From: Prauserella endophytica
Lineage (GTDB): Bacteria; Actinomycetota; Actinomycetes; Mycobacteriales; Pseudonocardiaceae
NCBI RefSeq assembly: GCF_005146945.1
Contig: NZ_SWMS01000040.1
Span: 1 to 39,753, forward strand
Direction of reading: 5' to 3'
DNA length: 39,753 nucleotides
The notes beneath the pieces were generated by a model. That model searched no databases. It saw only the letters and a list, made by a program, of their open reading frames with translations, and was not told where the DNA came from. The position numbers were made by a program, and so were the translations under genes. Positions within the stretch are counted from its first letter, which is position 1. Each line of letters starts with the position of its first letter. Shown here one piece after another: positions 8,200-16,559 of this stretch.

Positions 8200-8488
8200 T
8201 TCTGAGAGGTTTTGTGCGAATCGCGACCTGCGGATCTTCGGGGCGGATCGGGCTGTTCGCAGAACTGTCACAACTGTTCATTTATGAGAGAAACTACAGG
8301 TCCCTTGCCGCGCGAAGCCTGACACCGGTGCCCTTCCAGGTATCCGATCGGATCCGTTAGGACATTTGCCGGTGGACATGGCTAGGCCGGGGAGAAGAGG
8401 TGGCTACGATCGCTTCATCAGGTGTCGCCAAGGTGTCATCCGTCTTCGGCGCCGGTGGACAGTGAAGAAACTCGTCGAAGGAGCAGTT
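8200..8488. promoter_or_regulatory. Right half of the Tn3 res region and upstream region of the DUF4241 gene
   Basis: After the IS110 the sequence resumes with TTCTGAGAGGTTTTGTGCGA, continuing the inverted repeat broken by the insertion. Around 8260-8295 a second patch (CAGAACTGTCACAACTG, then TTTATGAGAG) resembles the sequence on the tnpR side, fitting a second resolvase-binding subsite. The remaining 190 bases before the DUF4241 start show no gene or clear promoter. Confidence 0.4.
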
Positions 8489-9361
8489 ATGCCGGTGTCC
8501 GCACCCGATTTCGAATGGCTGTTCGCCCCAGGAACGCATCACACACTGTCCCGCGGCGATGTCGCCACCGTCCGGCTGCGGCAGGACGCCTCGCTGTGGC
8601 TGCCGTCCGGGCGGGTCGTCGCCGGCGAGCCGGCCATGTTCTTGTCGATGTCCGGCTCCGAGGACAGGTTTGTCCAACAGGTGCCACCGGGCCGGTATCC
8701 GGTGGTGCTGGTGCTCGCCGTGTTCGGCGAACCGGACGAGCAGGATGCGCAGGAGTGGGTCGCGGCGGCCCGGCTGATGATCCGGGACGAGCCAGCCGCC
8801 TCCTGGGAGATGGCGACGTGCGCGGGCCAGGATGCCGCCGAACTGGGCGACGACGAGTACTTCGGCTATCCGGTCGTCGGCGGCGCCGGCGGCTTCGTGG
8901 ACGCGGCGAACATCGCGGCGCTGCGCGAGAACGACGACTACAGCAACCAGCTGCTATCTAACCTGGACATCCACATCCTCGGCGAGACCGACCGCACCGC
9001 GCCCGCCACACTGGCCGACGACGGGGACCGGCCCCTTGCGGTGGCGTTTCCCTCTGGTAGCGGAGACGGGCACTATCCAACCTGGGTTGGGCGCACCGCC
9101 GACGGCGAGGTCGCTTGCTTCCTCACCGACTTTTGCATCCTGACCGGGGATGGCGATAGCGAGAATGACGAGCCACCCTCAGGCAACGGTCCGATAAGCG
9201 TCCCGGAGGACTCGACCACGCCACCACGCCCGCCATATGCGGCCAGGCCACAGCCACTGTCTCCAGTGCAACGGTCTCCAGTGCGGCCCCCCACCGGGAT
9301 CGCCAGTCCGGCGACTCCGAACATCCGGGCACGCCGCTCCCCGAGCAGCGATGAAACGTGA
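8489..9361 (+). CDS. DUF4241 domain protein carried by the Tn3 transposon
   Basis: This 290-residue protein starts at ATG 8489, chosen because of AAGGAG eight bases upstream; an earlier in-frame start has no ribosome site. Residues about 1-215 match the DUF4241 pattern: an N-terminal strand-rich part (RLRQDASLWLPSGRVVAGEP), a PPGRYPVVLVLAVF segment, and the conserved end GDGHYPTWVGRTADGEV followed by CFLTDFCIL. The family's biochemical role is not established. The last 70 residues are rich in Pro and Ser and look unrelated to the domain, so the native 3' end may have been replaced during assembly of the transposon. It is the only evident cargo gene, in opposite orientation to tnpA and tnpR. 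Confidence 0.75.
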   Translation: MPVSAPDFEWLFAPGTHHTLSRGDVATVRLRQDASLWLPSGRVVAGEPAMFLSMSGSEDRFVQQVPPGRYPVVLVLAVFGEPDEQDAQEWVAAARLMIRDEPAASWEMATCAGQDAAELGDDEYFGYPVVGGAGGFVDAANIAALRENDDYSNQLLSNLDIHILGETDRTAPATLADDGDRPLAVAFPSGSGDGHYPTWVGRTADGEVACFLTDFCILTGDGDSENDEPPSGNGPISVPEDSTTPPRPPYAARPQPLSPVQRSPVRPPTGIASPATPNIRARRSPSSDET

Positions 9362-9478
9362 AACCTCGTCGTGCGGGGTTGGGGCGTCGGATCGCGCCCT
9401 AAGTGGCGAGACGCATGCGCGTCGCGCGCGAGGCAGTTTCCCCCAGGGGGCGCTTCCCGGCGATTGGGGTTGCGCGCA

Positions 9479-9553
9479 GCCCGCGATGGAGTCGTTGTCG
9501 CAGTCGATCTCGACCATGACCGGAACGACGTAGCGGACCCAACGGGTGGTCAT
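9479..9553 (-). pseudogene. N-terminal remnant of a small hypothetical gene behind tnpA
   Basis: Ten bases after the tnpA stop, on the same strand, an ATG begins MTTRWVRYVVPVMVEIDCDN, which resembles the N-terminus of a widespread small actinobacterial hypothetical protein. After about 25 residues the sequence loses this character and continues as low-complexity translation. The gene seems to have been cut off when the DUF4241 segment was joined. No function is known. The 9362-9478 interval shows nothing else. Confidence 0.4.
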
Positions 9554-9562
9554 CAGGATCCC

Positions 9563-12500
9563 TTACTTCGCGGTGACGCGCGCCCTTGTCCGGCGCGGCG
9601 CGGTGGCGTCGCCGGGGAACAGCGCCCCCGGCACCAGGTCCAGCGTAGTGACCGGCACCGCGTCAGGCGGCGACAGATCGAGCACCCAGTCCCCGAAGCG
9701 GCGGATGGTGTGGGTGATGTACGGGGAGATCGTGGCCAGATCGTCGGTGTCGATCGGGTGCCCGTCGGAGGCCAGCGCGTTCGCCGCGGCGGTGATGTCG
9801 CAGGCGTTGGAGTAGATCACGCAGTTCGCGAGCAGCTCGTTGAACTTGATGATCTTTTCCTGGTAGTCCGGGTCGTTACGCCCGACCGCCTCCCCGCCGA
9901 AACGCAGCCACGCGGAGAACCCGTGGAACGCCTCGGCCTTGTTGGTGATCGCGGTGATCTGCTCCCGCAACTGCGCGTCCGCGAGGAACCGCAGCAGCGT
10001 GATCGTGCGGATGACCCGGCCCAGCTCCCGGAACGCCCGGTACAGGCGGTTCTTCCGCGAGTTGTTGCCCAGCCGGCGCAGCAGCGTCATCGACGACAAC
10101 CGGCCCTCGCTGATCGAGATCGCGGTGCGCAGCAGGTCCGTCCAATGCGTCTCGATCAGGCCCCAGTCGATCACGTTGTCGCCGAACAGCGAGTCGATGT
10201 GCGCGAACCCGGTGTCCGCGCTGGGCCGGTAGAAGTTCAGATCCGCCCAGTTGCGGATGCGCGGGAGCAGGTCGAAGCCGAGCAGCGCGGCGAGCCCGAA
10301 AACAGGCAGGGACTGGCCTTGGGTGTCGGCGTGGATCGTGTCGGGCTGGATCTCCGAGTCGTTGCGCAGCAACCCTTCGATGATATAGACGGCCGCCCAC
10401 ACCCCGCACGGGATGAAGTGGGAGAACAGGGCGATGTAGGTGTCGGAGATGTGCCGGTAGGCGATCCCGCCGTAGCCGCCGTAGCGGATGTGGGACTCGG
10501 CGAGGATGTTGTTCTCCCACGTGTCCACCTGCGTGCCGTCCACCGCGACCACCCGGCCGTCGCCCCACATCCCGGCGACGTCGAGCTTCGCGAACTCGTT
10601 GATCACGTCGGTGGACGCGGCGTCGATCTTGGCGCAAGTGGTGTGCTTGTTCGCCGCGATCGACAGCTCGTGCGCGCTGACCTGGTCACGCATGTGCCGC
10701 GCGACCTGCGCGGGGCCGAGAAGCGTGCCGTTGGCGAACACGGTCAGGACGTAGCGGGCCATCGCGTCGCGGATCTTCGGGTCCGATCCCGACGCCGGCC
10801 CGAAGTGCCGCGGCCAGCCGACCAGGTGCGCGGTGCGGGCCAGGATGTCCAGCAGCCCGCGTTCGGGCAGCCGCTGGTGAATCGACTCCTCCAGCGCCAG
10901 CGCGGACGGGCGCCGGTCGGCACCCTTGCGGCGCCGCAGGACCGGGCGGCCGTCCTCGAAGGACAGGTCGGTGTTGTGCGGGAACCCGGCGTCCACCACC
11001 GCGGCGATATCGGTCAGCGCCGCCCGGTAGTGCGCCGTGAGCTCCTTCGGGTCCGAGGGAATCCCGGCCTGGCCGCAGAACTGCTCGGCCAGCGGGACGC
11101 ACTCATCCCAGGACATCAGCTGCGCGTGCAGGTTGGCGTAGGAGTCGGCGCCGACCACCGCGATGTCCCCGGAGCGCAGCTCGGAGGCGAGGTAGGAGAA
11201 CACGCACACCTCCAGGTGACGGCGCACCAGCTTGCCCGGCCGGTCCTTCACCACCAGGATCTTGCGCCACGCCTCAGTGACGAAGTCGATGTCGATCGCC
11301 ACCGTCACCGCGTCCGCCCCACGCCCGACGGTCACCTTCTCCGGGACGTACTCGCCGGTGCGGCCCCGGATCGCGCGCAGGAACTCCACCGCGTCGGCCA
11401 CGCTGTGATCCGCGCTGGTCGGCTCCAGGTCGAGGGTGTCGAGCAGGGTGAACAGCGCCGAGCGGTGGCTCTTGTAGAACTTCTCCAGCAACGGCAGGTA
11501 GTTGTTGCCGTGGTGCGCCGACACCACCTCATGCGCTGCCGAGAGCTGCTCCACCCCGCCCGCGTCGGCCAGCGTCTTGAGCAGCAGCCGCCCGGCCCGC
11601 TCGGCCACCGCGGCCGCGGGTTCCGGCGCGGTCGCGCCGTCGTTGTCTGGTGCGGTGGCCTCCCGGGCGCCGGCCAGGACATCACCGAACACGTCCAGCA
11701 GCCGCTCGGACTCGGCGCGGTGCTGCTCATGCAGCTCGACCAGCCGCTCCTTGCCCTTCTTGTGGATCACCGCCATCCGCTTGCAGAACATCGTCGCGAC
11801 CTCGTCCCGGGCCGTGGTCCGGCACTCGTGGATCAGGCTCGCCAGCAACGTCCACCGCTTCGCCTCGCCGATATCCCGCATGTCGCCGACGTCGGTCACC
11901 CGCGCCTCCCCGGCGAAATGCGCGATCTTCGTCGCCGGGATGCCGTCGAGCCACTGCTCGGTCGCGCCGAGCTCGTCCAGCGCTTGCAGGTGGGCCAGGC
12001 GAAGCTTGAACTTTCCCACCGACGCCGCCTTCGCCGGCGTCTTCAGCCGGTCAAACTCGCTGCGCCGCGATGTCGGGTCCAGCCACAGCAGCCGCGCGAG
12101 CCGCCGCCGGTCCGCCGCGTCCAGCCGGGTCGCGACCAGCCCGAACAACGCGGTGTTCGTCTCGGTGCGGCTCGCGGAGACCATCTTGTCCAGCGTGGTG
12201 AACCCCGGCAGCTCGCGCCGTGCCCGGACCAGCTCCTCCAGCGCGACGTTGATCAGGTCGGCCGGGTTGTCCTTCGTGGTGACCGCCTTGCGGATCGCTT
12301 TCTCGGCGATCGCGCGTGCCTCGGCGGGCTTGTAGACCACATTCAGTCGGTCACGGACGTAGTCACGGTGGCGACACAACGTCCGATCCGACTCGTGCAC
12401 CGCCAGGACGTCCTCGGCCAGGCCCAGCGCGGCCCGGACATGGTTGATCACCACCACCGGCACGTCAGCCAGCTTCGGGAAATGCCCCAGCCGCTGGTAG

Positions 12501-12661
12501 CACTTCAGCAGCACCACCAACGCCAGGAAGTTCGGCTCGCCCTGACTCCGCCCCCGAGCCCACTCAATCTCGCCGGCGACCGGCGTGAACGCCTCCGCCA
12601 GCTCACGGACCGACACCACCCGCTTGAACCGAGGATAGGCGGTCCGATCGATCGAAGCCAC
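9563..12661 (-). CDS. tnpA: Tn3-family transposase (DDE)
   Basis: This 1032-residue transposase catalyses replicative transposition of the 7-kb element. The N-terminal half has the Tn3-specific DNA-binding domain (residues about 1-150; SVRELAEAFTP, FLALVVLLKCYQRLGHFP). The C-terminal half holds the DDE core: the first Asp in VVAVDGTQVDTWENN, the second in IHADTQGQSLPVFGLAALLG, and the Glu within the helix around FRELGRVIRTITLLRFL. ESHIRYGGYGGIAYRHISD is a further Tn3 landmark. Length and frame are complete. The start at 12661 leaves 102 bases to the right inverted repeat. With the intact ends and TAGGA duplication, nothing argues against activity. Confidence 0.95.
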   Translation of the reverse strand: MASIDRTAYPRFKRVVSVRELAEAFTPVAGEIEWARGRSQGEPNFLALVVLLKCYQRLGHFPKLADVPVVVINHVRAALGLAEDVLAVHESDRTLCRHRDYVRDRLNVVYKPAEARAIAEKAIRKAVTTKDNPADLINVALEELVRARRELPGFTTLDKMVSASRTETNTALFGLVATRLDAADRRRLARLLWLDPTSRRSEFDRLKTPAKAASVGKFKLRLAHLQALDELGATEQWLDGIPATKIAHFAGEARVTDVGDMRDIGEAKRWTLLASLIHECRTTARDEVATMFCKRMAVIHKKGKERLVELHEQHRAESERLLDVFGDVLAGAREATAPDNDGATAPEPAAAVAERAGRLLLKTLADAGGVEQLSAAHEVVSAHHGNNYLPLLEKFYKSHRSALFTLLDTLDLEPTSADHSVADAVEFLRAIRGRTGEYVPEKVTVGRGADAVTVAIDIDFVTEAWRKILVVKDRPGKLVRRHLEVCVFSYLASELRSGDIAVVGADSYANLHAQLMSWDECVPLAEQFCGQAGIPSDPKELTAHYRAALTDIAAVVDAGFPHNTDLSFEDGRPVLRRRKGADRRPSALALEESIHQRLPERGLLDILARTAHLVGWPRHFGPASGSDPKIRDAMARYVLTVFANGTLLGPAQVARHMRDQVSAHELSIAANKHTTCAKIDAASTDVINEFAKLDVAGMWGDGRVVAVDGTQVDTWENNILAESHIRYGGYGGIAYRHISDTYIALFSHFIPCGVWAAVYIIEGLLRNDSEIQPDTIHADTQGQSLPVFGLAALLGFDLLPRIRNWADLNFYRPSADTGFAHIDSLFGDNVIDWGLIETHWTDLLRTAISISEGRLSSMTLLRRLGNNSRKNRLYRAFRELGRVIRTITLLRFLADAQLREQITAITNKAEAFHGFSAWLRFGGEAVGRNDPDYQEKIIKFNELLANCVIYSNACDITAAANALASDGHPIDTDDLATISPYITHTIRRFGDWVLDLSPPDAVPVTTLDLVPGALFPGDATAPRRTRARVTAK

Positions 12662-12763
12662 CCAGCACCCCAGGCCCAGCCAGCGGACGTAACCCAGCGC
12701 ACCCTAACCAACACCCGCCGCACCCACGTCACACGGGCTCTCTAACGATCTCTAGCGCCCTCT

Positions 12764-12817
12764 ACCAGGCACTACCCGACCACTTGGCAGGTTTCTCCCG
12801 TATCCCGGCGGTCCCCC
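12764..12817 (-). repeat. Right terminal inverted repeat of the Tn3-family element (IRR)
   Basis: Read from the outer edge at 12817 inward on the minus strand, this repeats the left end with one mismatch over 54 bp. The GGGGG outer edge is followed immediately outside by the TAGGA duplication at 12818-12822. Confidence 0.95.
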
Positions 12818-12822
12818 TAGGA
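12818..12822. repeat. Target-site duplication TAGGA, right copy
   Basis: Exact copy of 5771-5775, directly outside the right inverted repeat. On the minus strand the last codons of the interrupted gene run through it (GVTFS, then a split Tyr codon). Confidence 0.95.
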
Positions 12823-14067
12823 GAAGGTGACGCCCGCGCAGTCCGGGCACAACGGCCCGGCGGGCTCGCGGCGGAACACCGCGGCTAGTTGGCCGCAGCA
12901 GTGGCAGTGCTCGTGTGTGAGCCGTACCGCGTCCACACAGGACAGGCAGACCGGGCCCTCCGGCCAATGTCGTTCGGCGCGGGCGGTGGTTCCGCATCGG
13001 GTGCAGGGGACCTGGGCGGCCAGGTAGCACGGCACGCACCTGGCCACACCGTCCGTAGCTGGCACGGACATCGACGGTCGTTGCCCGCAGTCGGTACACG
13101 GCGGACCGGGCCGCACCACTTCCCAGCACGCTTTGCACCACGGTCCATTATGGTCACGCGCGCACACCACCTTGTGGACGCCGCAGCCCGAGCACGGTTC
13201 GGCCAGCGTCTGGCGGCGGCAGCCGTCGCACCACGGTTCGCCGTCGGCGTCGCGGTAGGCCACCAACCTGGTCCGGCCGCAGTTGTGGCACGGCTGGCGT
13301 GGCCCAGCTTGCTGGGCGCAGGCCCGGCAAACCCCCGTGCTCAGAATCCCGACCTTGCGGGTCTTCCCGCAGCGCGGGCACAGCACCTCCGGCGCACGCC
13401 GGTTGTCGCACTTCTCGCACAGTGGCCCGTCCTCGATGAGCCGAGCCGCAGGCTTGTCCTCGCCGCAGTCGATGCACCGGCGCAGCGGCCGTTGATGCCC
13501 GCGCTGCCAACACCGCCGGCACACCGGCCGTTTCTCGTCGTCGCGGACGGTGACCGGCGCCGTCTGGCCGCATCGTGAGCAGGGCTCGGCCAGATGCGTC
13601 CGGCGGCATCGTTCGCACCACGCTCCTTCCTCGGTGTGGGCGGCGGCCAGCACGACCTTGCCGCACATCCAGCAGGGCTCGCGGGGAACGGTCTTGCGGT
13701 GGCAGGTGTAGCAGACCCGGCCCTGCGGGCTGTTCTTCGTGGCCTTCATCGTCCGCCCGCATACCGAGCAGGGCAGCGGGACGCGCCGCTCGCGCTGCCA
13801 ACACCGCGAACACACCGGCTGCCCGTAGCGCCGCGCGGCCACCCGCCCCGACCGACCGCACAGCGAGCACGGTTCGGCCCGGCGCTTTCCGTTGCAGTTC
13901 TGGCACCACGCCCCCTCCGCCGTACGTCCAATCGGAACGGTCAGACGGCCACACCCGACACAGCTCTCCTTGTCCCGGCGGGCGTGGTAGCAGGTATGGC
14001 ACAGCCCGCTAGCGACCAGAGATCGGTCGCATCCACAGCTGGCGCAGACACCTCGCCCTTTCCCCAC
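12818..14067 (-). pseudogene. Multi-zinc-ribbon tyrosine-recombinase-like protein, 5' part (split by Tn3)
   Basis: Starting at GTG 14067 (VGKGRGVCASCGCD), 21 bases after the HTH gene, this frame encodes about 415 residues made almost only of CxxC pairs: 26 CxxC motifs, or 13 zinc ribbons of about 32 residues, such as CSLCGRSGRVAARRYGQPVC and CIDCGEDKPAARLIEDGPLC. At 12818 the frame meets the transposon. Joined to 5770 with a single TAGGA it continues GVTFSYRCPTCGAMGRLLRG, adding a 14th ribbon and the recombinase-like domain at 4503-5770. The reconstructed gene is 2518 bases, two short of 840 codons, which fits the CG loss near 5483. The ribbons probably bind DNA or a partner; that is inference. 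Confidence 0.8.
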
Positions 14068-14087
14068 GTGCGTGACCCGGTGTCCGG

Positions 14088-14471
14088 TCAGCTCTCGGCG
14101 TCGAAGAAGTCCGCGGACAACAACGGCATGTCCGGCACGGCCGGCCGCGGACCCCGGCGAGCCGGCTCCTCGGTGGCCGATTGCGGCTCGACCTCCACCG
14201 CCAGGTCCTCGAAGCGGCAGTCGAGGATCTTGCACAAGGCCAGGATCAACTCGATCGGCATCTTCGGCGGACGTTCGGTGCTGACGAGCCGGTAGATCGA
14301 GCTGCGGTCGAACTCGAAGCCGTACTTGCGCAACTCCGGGATCAGCTTCGTGGTGGTGTACCAGTTCTTGCGGACCGCCATCAGCTCACGCAGCCGCCAC
14401 TCGTAGCGCGGCTGCCGGACCTGCACGTCGTCGTTCTGCTCGTCCGGTCCTTGCCGGGACACCGCGTTCAT
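14088..14471 (-). CDS. Small helix-turn-helix protein between two recombinase genes
   Basis: This 127-residue Cro/C1-type HTH protein has its HTH at about residues 25-80 (WRLRELMAVRKNWYTTTKLI, then FEFDRSSIYRLVSTERPPKM and LILALCKILDCRFEDL). The acidic tail has no recognisable domain. Its ATG overlaps the stop of the upstream integrase remnant (ATGA at 14468-14471), and its stop is 21 bases before the zinc-ribbon recombinase gene. It was therefore translated with both recombinase genes, like the accessory protein of a three-gene recombinase module. It could be a repressor or a directionality factor; the sequence does not decide. Confidence 0.8.
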   Translation of the reverse strand: MNAVSRQGPDEQNDDVQVRQPRYEWRLRELMAVRKNWYTTTKLIPELRKYGFEFDRSSIYRLVSTERPPKMPIELILALCKILDCRFEDLAVEVEPQSATEEPARRGPRPAVPDMPLLSADFFDAES

Positions 14472-14738
14472 CGCACCCTCCTCCGGCGGCCAGCAGGCTC
14501 ACCTGACGTGTGATCGCTGAAGTCGTCGTCCATCTCCGCCTCCGTCTCGGCCATCGCGAAGGCGCGTTGCAGCACGGCTTCCTCGGCACCGCGTCCAGGT
14601 GCTCGCGGACCTTTAGGTTCTTGAAGTCGCTGCTGACCGCCGTGTAGATCGCCGTGGTCGCCGCGTGGGAATGACCGACCTGGTCAGTGACGAACTGCCC
14701 GTCATAGCCGGACTCGATCAGCCTGGTCACGTACGTTC
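14468..14738 (-). pseudogene. C-terminal remnant of a tyrosine recombinase/integrase
   Basis: The readable part begins TYVTRLIESGYDGQFVTDQV and continues GHSHAATTAIYTAVSSDFKN. This is the end of a tyrosine-recombinase catalytic domain with the conserved His of QVGH and the nucleophilic Tyr of AIYTAVS. Near 14600 a frameshift occurs; the alternative frame then reads GAEEAVLQRAFAMAETEAE and ends at the ATGA overlap with the HTH gene. The N-terminal domain and the Arg of the HxLRH box are missing, since upstream DNA belongs to an unrelated gene fragment. It is the dead first recombinase of the module. 14739-14833 shows no gene. Confidence 0.75.
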
Positions 14739-14833
14739 TCCTTCTTCCCGCACTCGGCGTGTGCGGTGGGGTTCGTGTGGCGATTGAGCAGGGACGGCCT
14801 TTGTGACTTTGTTCGCCGCGCCAGCGACGGCTC

Positions 14834-15685
14834 TCAGGCTGCGCGTGGCCTGGTGTCGTGTGCGCGCTTGTTGGTGTGGCTGCTGATGCGGAGTTCGAGC
14901 CGCACGGTTTGGTTGTGGCAGCGGTACAAGGCGCGTGGGTCGAGCCAGTCGGCGTCCCGGTTGTCGTCCGGCGCGAGGCCGACGGCGGTGGGTATGCCGA
15001 GATCGGCATCGGTGTCGGTGAACAACGTGCCGGCGCCGAGCGTGATCTCCTCGCCGACCGTCGGCGTGACGGGTGCCAGGGACCGCGCTATGTCGCCACA
15101 GTGCTCGGAGCGACGTGTCTCGACCACGATGGCGACGAGTCGTCCCGGTTGGCCGACGGGTGCGTTCTCGAACGAGACGTAGTCCTCGGCATCCGGACCG
15201 GTGAGCAGGAACACGGTGCCGTAGCGGTCGGACTGGCGTTCGAACCTCGGCCACCACAGTTGGCCCTGGCCGAGCTCGATCGTGGCTGTCTCCTCGGTGT
15301 GTCCCGCGGTTGCGGCTTGCTCGGCGGCGGTGATGATCTCGGCCATGGACAGGTCGTTGCGGAACCGGTGCCCGATCTCGGCTTCCAGCTCCGCGTACTC
15401 GGCGGCCAGTTCCGGGCGTAGTTGTGCGGCGCGAACCAGATCCGCGCGGCTGGCGAGCACACAGAGGGAGCACGACAGGCGGGTCATGCCCTGGTCGTAG
15501 GCCGGGTGGTACGGCACACCTGACGCATGGATGCGTTGCCATACCTGGGTTTCGGTCCAGTCGTGGATCGGAAGCCAGGTGTCGACAGTGCGCCGGCCGC
15601 TGCTGGCAGCCTCGCCACGACTCAGGCGAGCCTGCTGGCGCAGAGCAATACCGTTCCGCGTCGAGTTCTCACCTCTCGCGATCAC
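14834..15685 (-). pseudogene. 5'-truncated PAPS-reductase-family (PP-loop) protein
   Basis: The frame (GTG at 15685) starts in the middle of the family. ASSGRRTVDTWLPIHDWTET, ASGVPYHPAYDQGMTRLSC and SLCVLASRADLVRAAQ match the C-terminal half of actinobacterial PAPS-reductase-like proteins, including the cysteine pair CSLC. The N-terminal PP-loop with its SGGKDS-type nucleotide site is absent, and no trace is visible in 15686-15781. Residues about 110-283 read as a separate strand-rich module ending with GLAPDDNRDADWLDPRALYR, of unknown role. The missing ATP-site half makes enzymatic activity unlikely, though a shortened protein could be expressed. Homologues are common on actinobacterial plasmids and islands. 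Confidence 0.65.
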
Positions 15686-15781
15686 TCATGGTGACTGTCG
15701 CTGCCGGGTGAAACTGACCCGGTCTGACCAACCGCTCGGGTCCAGGACGTGGGTAAGCGGGTCAGTGACCGAGGGGCGTGG

Positions 15782-16462
15782 TCAGGGATTGCGTGCCGAG
15801 GGGGGCTCGCCGCTGATGGCGCGCCAGGCCGCGTCGGAATCAACGGTGTCGGCGAGGTCGTGGTTGGTGAGTACGGCGAGCGCGTCGATGGCTGTCAGCC
15901 AGTCGCGGCTACGCCGGTGCACCTCGTCGCTGGGGTCGTATCGGTTCAGGACGACTAGCACCTCGTGTCCGGTGAGGGCTCGCGCGGCGAGGCGCACCTG
16001 GGACACAACTCCTAGGACAGGCTCGGTGACCAGTAGCACGAGGTCCGGTCTCACCCGCTGCGCCAGTGAGAGGGTGTCGCCGTCATGGGCGATTGGTGAG
16101 CACAGCCCGCCTGCGCCCTCGACGAAGCCGATGGCGACGTCTGAGGGCCAGTCGAGTTCGGCGACGAGGTCGTCGAGCAGGATCGGAGCCAGTTGTAGGG
16201 TGTCGGCGGCCATCGGTGGCGCGAGGGGTACCGGGTACCACCGGTGTGGCGGGCACACCGTGTCGGCGGGCGTGTCAGTTGCCTCGCCGAGCACGGCGGC
16301 GTCGGTCGCGGTATCACCGGGTGTGAACGACTGCGCCGGTTTGCGGGCCGCGACCTCGATGCCAAATGCTCGCAATCGTCGCGACAAGGCGGCGGTCACC
16401 CAGGTCTTGCCGACCTCGGTGCCGGTGCCGGTGACCAGGATGAGTCGGCTAGGTCGGGTCAT
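15782..16462 (-). CDS. bioD: Dethiobiotin synthase
   Basis: BioD (226 residues) closes the ureido ring of dethiobiotin from 7,8-diaminopelargonate, CO2 and ATP in the cytoplasm. The P-loop is VTGTGTEVGKTWVTAAL at residues 10-26. The family signatures KPAQSF, PLAPPMAAD and FVEGAGGL are all present. The length is normal. It is the last gene of the minus-strand series fabI-bioD, 97 bases after fabI. No other bio genes (bioA, bioF, bioB) are in the window, so it is an orphan here. Use of CO2 as a substrate is notable next to the inorganic-carbon uptake genes a few kilobases upstream. Confidence 0.93.
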   Translation of the reverse strand: MTRPSRLILVTGTGTEVGKTWVTAALSRRLRAFGIEVAARKPAQSFTPGDTATDAAVLGEATDTPADTVCPPHRWYPVPLAPPMAADTLQLAPILLDDLVAELDWPSDVAIGFVEGAGGLCSPIAHDGDTLSLAQRVRPDLVLLVTEPVLGVVSQVRLAARALTGHEVLVVLNRYDPSDEVHRRSRDWLTAIDALAVLTNHDLADTVDSDAAWRAISGEPPSARNP

Positions 16463-16559
16463 GGAGCGCCCACCGGGTCAACCAGCCGAGATCTTGCCCA
16501 GTCTGCGCCAGGGCACCTGCCCTGATCAGTGTGGAGGTGTTGGATGTCCTCGTGGCCCA

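Larger units (their letters stand above)
5776..12817. mobile_element. Complete Tn3-family transposon (7042 bp) carrying tnpR, a DUF4241 gene, tnpA and a nested IS110
   Basis: The element is bounded by 54-bp terminal inverted repeats that differ at one position, begin with GGGGG at the outer edge, and are flanked by the 5-bp duplication TAGGA. Inside are a serine resolvase against the left end (5829-6701), an IS110 insertion (about 6733-8199), a DUF4241 gene (8489-9361), a short gene remnant (9479-9553) and a full-length Tn3 transposase (9563-12661) near the right end. Intact ends, target duplication and open transposase and resolvase frames suggest fairly recent insertion. It interrupts a zinc-ribbon recombinase gene between its 13th and 14th ribbon. 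Without the IS110 it would be about 5.6 kb. Confidence 0.93.

Noticed and set aside
9371..12745. A 1124-codon open frame on the plus strand
   Set aside because: It lies exactly opposite the Tn3 transposase; the translation is Arg/Gln/Val-rich low complexity with no domain. It is a GC-bias shadow.
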